Source: VXRN01 sp963664365 (GTDB lineage: Bacteria > Chloroflexota > Dehalococcoidia > Lucifugimonadales > UBA1123). From it: DNA of 64,000 bases. The notes under the pieces were generated by a model that was not told the origin of the DNA, searched no databases, and saw only the letters and a program-made list of their open reading frames with translations. Below are positions 60,134 to 64,000 of this stretch, piece by piece (within the stretch, counting starts at the first letter, position 1; the number at the start of each line of letters is the position of its first letter). A program made the position numbers and the translations under genes. The DNA lies in NCBI GenBank assembly GCA_963664365.1, contig OY761144.1, forward strand, positions 806,001-870,000, given 5' to 3'.

Positions 60134-61066
60134 CTACTCCTCTTCCTCGACATCCAGACCTCGTCCCGTCAGCGAGAGGAACACGTCCTCGAGGTTGGCC
60201 GAAGTGACCTCCAGTCGCCTGATCCGCGTCCCCGTGTTCGAGACCCACTCCATCAGGGCGGGAATCGTGGCTGCCGAGTCGGACGAGTGGAGTACCGCAT
60301 TTCCGTCTTCGTCGCGTAGCGCCTCGGATACGCAGGCGAGAGACTCCAATCCGCTGGTATCGCGACCGTCGTCCAGTCCAACGGTAATCCGGTATGGCGC
60401 GGGCAGCGACCGGACAAGGTCGGCCGGAGTGGCGAGGGCCACTATCTTGCCGCGATCCATTATGGCGACGCGGTCGCACAGGAACTCGGCCTCGTCCATG
60501 AAGTGAGTCGTGATGACGATAGTCCGCCCGTGTCGGTTCGCTGTCCGGACGAAGTCCCACAGCTCGCGCCTGCCTTTCGGATCGAGTCCGGCGGTCGGCT
60601 CATCGAGGAATATCAACTCCGGGTCGTTGACCAGCGTCGCGGCGATGGTGAAGCGCTGCTGCTGGCCTCCGGAGAGCTTCGCGACGGTCGTGTCCGCCTT
60701 GTCCCCAAGCCCCACGGCGGCCAGAAGGTCGTCGGGGGATGTCTCACTGCGGTAGATTAGCGCGAACAGGTCGAGTATCTCTCTGAGGGTGAGGTAGTCA
60801 AAATATGCCGACGCCTGAAGCTGGACACCGATACGGCTCTTGATCCGCTCGGCGTCATTGGCGATGTCCATGCCAAGCGCCGAGATGCTTCCGGCGGTCG
60901 GCGTCAGCAGCCCCTCGATGCACTCAAGGGTCGTCGTCTTGCCCGCGCCGTTCGGGCCGAGAATCCCGAAGACCTCGCCCTGTTGGACGCTGAAAGAGAT
61001 GTCGTCCACCGCGACGAGGTCGCCGTACTTCTTGGTGAGAGACTCTACGCCGATTACGTCGGCCAT
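60134..61066 (-). CDS. ABC-2 type transporter ATP-binding protein
   Basis: This 310-residue ATPase has Walker A GPNGAGKTT, the signature LSGGQQQR, Walker B LIFLDEPTAGLD and the H-loop His in VITTHFMDEAE. The C-terminal 80 residues are the extension usual in DrrA/CcmA-type exporters. It is an export ATPase and is not the missing partner of the Dpp-type importers. Confidence 0.93.
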   Translation of the reverse strand: MADVIGVESLTKKYGDLVAVDDISFSVQQGEVFGILGPNGAGKTTTLECIEGLLTPTAGSISALGMDIANDAERIKSRIGVQLQASAYFDYLTLREILDLFALIYRSETSPDDLLAAVGLGDKADTTVAKLSGGQQQRFTIAATLVNDPELIFLDEPTAGLDPKGRRELWDFVRTANRHGRTIVITTHFMDEAEFLCDRVAIMDRGKIVALATPADLVRSLPAPYRITVGLDDGRDTSGLESLACVSEALRDEDGNAVLHSSDSAATIPALMEWVSNTGTRIRRLEVTSANLEDVFLSLTGRGLDVEEEE

Positions 61067-61073
61067 GACCCGC

Positions 61074-61631
61074 CTAGTCGATCGCGAAGACGCTGCTGAC
61101 GTCTATCCGCAGGCCGGGGAAGGTCGGCGACTCCGCGAACGTGCCTTCCGTGTACACTCGGAGCGTATCGAACGCGGTCTGGCCCGCCCTCATCACCTCT
61201 ATCGTCCGCTCCGCCGGATCTACAATCCAGTACTCGGGCACGCCGAACCTCAGATAGCCGGACGACTTCAGCACGCGGTCGCGCCTCGTTGTGCTCGGAG
61301 AAAGTACCTCTATCACGAGGTCGGGCGCGCCTTGCACGTTTCGCTCGCCGATGATATGCAGCCGCTCTGTGGATATGAACAGAATGTCCGGCTGCACTAC
61401 CTGATGCTCGGACAGCACGACGTCAGTTGGCGCGACGAGTACTCTACCCAGATCGTGCCGTTCCACGAACTCTTTGAGTATGTAGAGTAGCTCGATAACG
61501 ATCATCTGGTGGGTGGGGATGGGTGCAGGCGCCAACATCAACTCTCCATCTATAAGCTCGAATCGTCTCTCGTCGCCGTCGGGTATGGACATGTAGTCCC
61601 TGACCGTGTACTTGATCTTGGTGTTGATCAT
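61074..61631 (-). CDS. Uma2 (DUF820) family nuclease-fold protein
   Basis: This 185-residue protein has the Uma2 pattern: RRFELIDGELMLAPAP, VVQPDILFIS, DLVIEVLSPSTTRRDRVLK and YWIVDPAERTIEV. Asp, Glu and Lys in a PD-(D/E)xK layout are visible (QPDI, IEVLS). The family is common in Chloroflexota and Cyanobacteria and its function is unclear. GAGGAGG precedes the ATG. Confidence 0.9.
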   Translation of the reverse strand: MINTKIKYTVRDYMSIPDGDERRFELIDGELMLAPAPIPTHQMIVIELLYILKEFVERHDLGRVLVAPTDVVLSEHQVVQPDILFISTERLHIIGERNVQGAPDLVIEVLSPSTTRRDRVLKSSGYLRFGVPEYWIVDPAERTIEVMRAGQTAFDTLRVYTEGTFAESPTFPGLRIDVSSVFAID

Positions 61632-61642
61632 GCTATGCCTCC

Positions 61643-61963
61643 TCAGTTTAGCGTGATGCCGCCGCCGTTGGGGCCTCCTTCGAAGTCCGTCGTGCTGTAC
61701 ACGCCGAGGTCCCGCCCCTGATGTACGTGGATGATGATCTCCTGCCGAATTATACCGACTGCGTCCAGAAGCTCGGCTTCAAGGTCGTCGATGAGGTCCT
61801 GAATAGCGTCCGACGTGAAGCTCTCGTCAACCTGGAGCGTGGCGTGAATCACCGGATCGGCGTAGTGAATGTCCAACCTGCCGACCGAGGCTTCGTCCAC
61901 GGTCACGATGTAGCACTCCGAATAAGGGGTCCGCGTCTCTCTTTGAAAGTCATAAGATGCCAA
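61643..61963 (-). CDS. Hypothetical protein between proA and the Uma2 gene
   Basis: This 106-residue protein starts at a TTG (61963) after an AGAGAGAG stretch. It is acidic, with beta-rich first half (SECYIVTVDEASVGRLDIHY), a helical middle (DAIQDLIDDLEAELLDAVG) and HVHQGRDLGVYS near the end. I do not recognise the family. Close spacing to both neighbours (19 and 11 bases) puts it in the same operon. Confidence 0.7.
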   Translation of the reverse strand: MASYDFQRETRTPYSECYIVTVDEASVGRLDIHYADPVIHATLQVDESFTSDAIQDLIDDLEAELLDAVGIIRQEIIIHVHQGRDLGVYSTTDFEGGPNGGGITLN

Positions 61964-61982
61964 TGGAAACTCTCTCTTCTTA

Positions 61983-63266
61983 CTACGTCCGTATCTGCCC
62001 GTTGCCCATTACCGTCCACTTGTAGGATGTTAGCTCTCGCAGGCCCATCGGCCCGCGCGCGTGGAACTTGTTGGTGCTGATGGCGACCTCCGCGCCCAGC
62101 CCGAATTCGCCGCCGTCGTTGAACCGGGTGGAGCAGTTGACGAACACCGCGCTGGAATCGACTTCGTCCAAGAAACGCATTGCCGCCGAGTAGTCCTCGG
62201 TCACAATCGCGTCCGAGTGGCCGGATCCGTATTTCTCTATGTGCTCCAGCGCCTCGTCTAGCGAATCGACCACACGGACGCCCGCGATCAGCGCCAGGAA
62301 CTCGGTGCTCCAGTCCTCTTCTGTTGCCGATTTCGTCTTGAGATCGCGTTTTCCGTCAGTCGGACCGATGAGACTCAGGGCGCGGCGGTCGCAGCGCATC
62401 TCGACGCCCGCCTGGGCGAAACGGTCCGCGATCACCGGCAGGAATCCGGGCGCGACGGACGAATGAACGATCATGGTGTCCATCGCGTTGCATACCGAGT
62501 AACGCTGCACCTTGGCGTTGAAGACGATGTCAGCCGCCTTGTTTAGGTCGGCCTCTCTATCGACATAAGTGTGGCACACTCCGACGCCGCCGGTTATGGC
62601 GGGCATCTTCGCCTCACGCGCGACCCTGTTGATGAGGTCCTGGCCGCCGCGAGGAATCAGCAGATCGATGTACTCCCGCGCCTCCAGCATCCGGCCCACC
62701 AGATCCCGGTCAGTGGACTCGAATAGCTGCACGGCGTCCTCAGTCACGCCCGCGTCGGAGACCGCTTCTCGGATTACGTTAGCCAGAGCGGTGTTTGAGT
62801 TGATGGTATCGCTTCCGCCTCTCAGGATGACCGCGTTGCCCGACTTCAGGCACAGTGTGGATATGTCCACCGTGACGTTCGGCCTGCTCTCGTAGATGAC
62901 GCCGATCACGCCCAGCGGCACCCGTCGGCGTCCCACCTGGAGGCCGTTGGGCACGACGCGCATCTCCAGAATCTCGCCCACCGGGTCGGGCAGGGCGGCG
63001 ACTTTGCGAACGTCGTCCGCGATTGCGGTCAGCCGCTCGGGGTTCAGCATCATCCGGTCGAGATAGTACTCGGCCAACCCCTTCTGCCTTCCGGCCTCGA
63101 CGTCGCGCTCGTTCGCATCGAGGATGTCTTCCCGGCGCGACTTCAGGCCGTCCGCGATGTTCGACAGCGCGCGGTCCTTGGCCTTGCCCGTCGTCTTCGC
63201 CAGTTGATGCGCGGCCTTTCGCGCCGCCTTGCCCTTGACGGCCAACTCATCTACTACGGTCTGCAT
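61983..63266 (-). CDS. proA: ProA, glutamate-5-semialdehyde dehydrogenase
   Basis: This 427-residue enzyme reduces gamma-glutamyl phosphate to glutamate semialdehyde in proline synthesis. Visible are RVPLGVIGVIYESRPNVT, the active-site Cys in YSVCNAMDTMIVH and HARGPMGLRELTSYKW at the C-terminus. The length is typical. GGGAG precedes the ATG, and proB ends 36 bases upstream. Confidence 0.95.
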   Translation of the reverse strand: MQTVVDELAVKGKAARKAAHQLAKTTGKAKDRALSNIADGLKSRREDILDANERDVEAGRQKGLAEYYLDRMMLNPERLTAIADDVRKVAALPDPVGEILEMRVVPNGLQVGRRRVPLGVIGVIYESRPNVTVDISTLCLKSGNAVILRGGSDTINSNTALANVIREAVSDAGVTEDAVQLFESTDRDLVGRMLEAREYIDLLIPRGGQDLINRVAREAKMPAITGGVGVCHTYVDREADLNKAADIVFNAKVQRYSVCNAMDTMIVHSSVAPGFLPVIADRFAQAGVEMRCDRRALSLIGPTDGKRDLKTKSATEEDWSTEFLALIAGVRVVDSLDEALEHIEKYGSGHSDAIVTEDYSAAMRFLDEVDSSAVFVNCSTRFNDGGEFGLGAEVAISTNKFHARGPMGLRELTSYKWTVMGNGQIRT

Positions 63267-63302
63267 ATTTCAACTCCCGATTAGGAATGGTCGCGCTAAG
63301 TC

Positions 63303-64000
63303 TCACGACTCTTCGCTCGAACGCGCCAGAATCACGATGTTGTCCCTGTGGAGCACCTCGTCGCCGTAGTAGTGGCCCAAGGTCGGCTCGATCAGGTCGG
63401 ACTTCAGACGCCTGATGCTGTGAATATCCTCTGAGCTATAGTTGGATATGCCGCAGGCTACCTCGCGCTTCCGGTCGTCCAGCACCTTCACCACTGCTCC
63501 GCGTTCGAATTTGCCGAACGATTCGACGACTCCGGCAGCGAGCAGGCTCTTGTTCTGGCGGACCAAGGCTCTCACCGCTCCCTTGTCGATTACTATGGCG
63601 TCCGGCTCCCTCATCTGGCTCAGCAGGAACCGCTTGCGGCTCTCCATCTTCGTCGCGCCGGTCGGGAAGTAGGTGCCGATAGCCTCCCCGTCCAACAGTC
63701 TCTGGAGGACGTCCGGGGTCCTGCCGCTCGCCATGACGACGTCGACGCCGGATGCGGTCGCCAGCTTCGCCGCGTTCAACTTGGTGGACATTCCACCGCG
63801 CCCGCGTCCGCCGAAGGACGGCCCTCCCAACGCCTCTATCTCTTCGGTGAACGAGGACACCTCCGGTATGAGCTCCGCGTCCGGGTCCAGATTCGGGTCG
63901 CCGGTGTAGAGTCCGCCCAGTTCGCCCAGCATGATGAGCAGGTCGGCATCCACTATGTTGGCGACCATCGCCGACAGCATGTCGTTGTCGCCGAACACTT
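63303..64000 (-). CDS. proB: ProB, glutamate 5-kinase, C-terminal part
   Basis: This is cut by the right window edge; about 232 C-terminal residues are seen. The amino-acid-kinase part shows LGELGGLYTGDPNLDPDAEL and RGRGGMSTKLNAAKLATASG, and it is followed by a PUA domain (about the last 75 residues). It makes gamma-glutamyl phosphate for ProA, which follows directly. Confidence 0.93.
   Translation of the reverse strand, partial: VFGDNDMLSAMVANIVDADLLIMLGELGGLYTGDPNLDPDAELIPEVSSFTEEIEALGGPSFGGRGRGGMSTKLNAAKLATASGVDVVMASGRTPDVLQRLLDGEAIGTYFPTGATKMESRKRFLLSQMREPDAIVIDKGAVRALVRQNKSLLAAGVVESFGKFERGAVVKVLDDRKREVACGISNYSSEDIHSIRRLKSDLIEPTLGHYYGDEVLHRDNIVILARSSEES

Noticed and set aside
60134..61066. 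This ATPase as the missing DppD/DppF partner
   Set aside because: It is coupled to an ABC-2 permease and has the exporter-type C-terminal extension; the oligopeptide ATPase C-terminal motif is not seen.

Overview
The window looks like a chromosomal segment of an uncultured Chloroflexota, most like the SAR202/Dehalococcoidia lineages. This is inferred from gene content (many dipeptide-type ABC uptake cassettes, sulfatase, Gfo/Idh and SDR oxidoreductases, a reductive-dehalogenase-like Fe-S protein, cytochrome c maturation genes) and from the Val-Pro-Gly-Glu-Thr repeat stalk on the binding lipoproteins. No rRNA, tRNA or CRISPR array was found.

Layout. 1-2831 (minus): cytochrome c maturation genes ccmH-ccmF-ccmI-like, the last cut by the window edge. 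2832-20560: two related blocks (about 2885-8050 and 15115-20560), each a repeat element, dppC, dppB, a binding-protein gene, a conserved leader and gene fragments. Between them lie a third, divergent cassette with a sulfatase (8335-13982) and an aldo/keto reductase. 20463-25481: a DUF433 protein, a BioD/Pta-N-like ATPase, a VOC protein, a twin-Cache membrane protein, an Fe-S protein and a terminase-small-subunit-like protein. 25549-39319 (plus): three more uptake cassettes, with a truncated amidohydrolase and a terminase relic. 39359-44585: SDR, Gfo/Idh/MocA and BNR proteins and a second terminase-like locus. 44586-54514: VOC, a large PPC-domain secreted protein, a broken SDR/alcohol dehydrogenase pair, a zinc-ribbon protein, a nuclease-like/PIN operon, an epimerase pair and a gamma-glutamyltransferase. 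54719-59245 (minus): the seventh cassette. 59384-64000 (minus): proB-proA-hypothetical-Uma2-ABC exporter.

How it works together. Seven cassettes of binding lipoprotein, DppB and DppC occur in 64 kb, and none carries the cognate DppD/DppF ATPase genes, so they probably share ATPases encoded elsewhere. All seven have a hairpin between the binding-protein gene and dppB. Five share the VPGET stalk and a related leader (sigma70-like promoter plus hairpin). Catabolic enzymes next to the cassettes suggest a broad oligotrophic scavenger of organic matter.

The least explained feature is a three-copy intergenic element (about 2902-3213, 15133-15431 and 51018-51125) built of GGCAG units. The base before GGCAG differs between copies but matches within each copy, including in an inverted partner, and a second hairpin is conserved. 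Two copies start with a sigma70-like promoter whose predicted start falls on the ATG of a 51-codon ORF of identical length.
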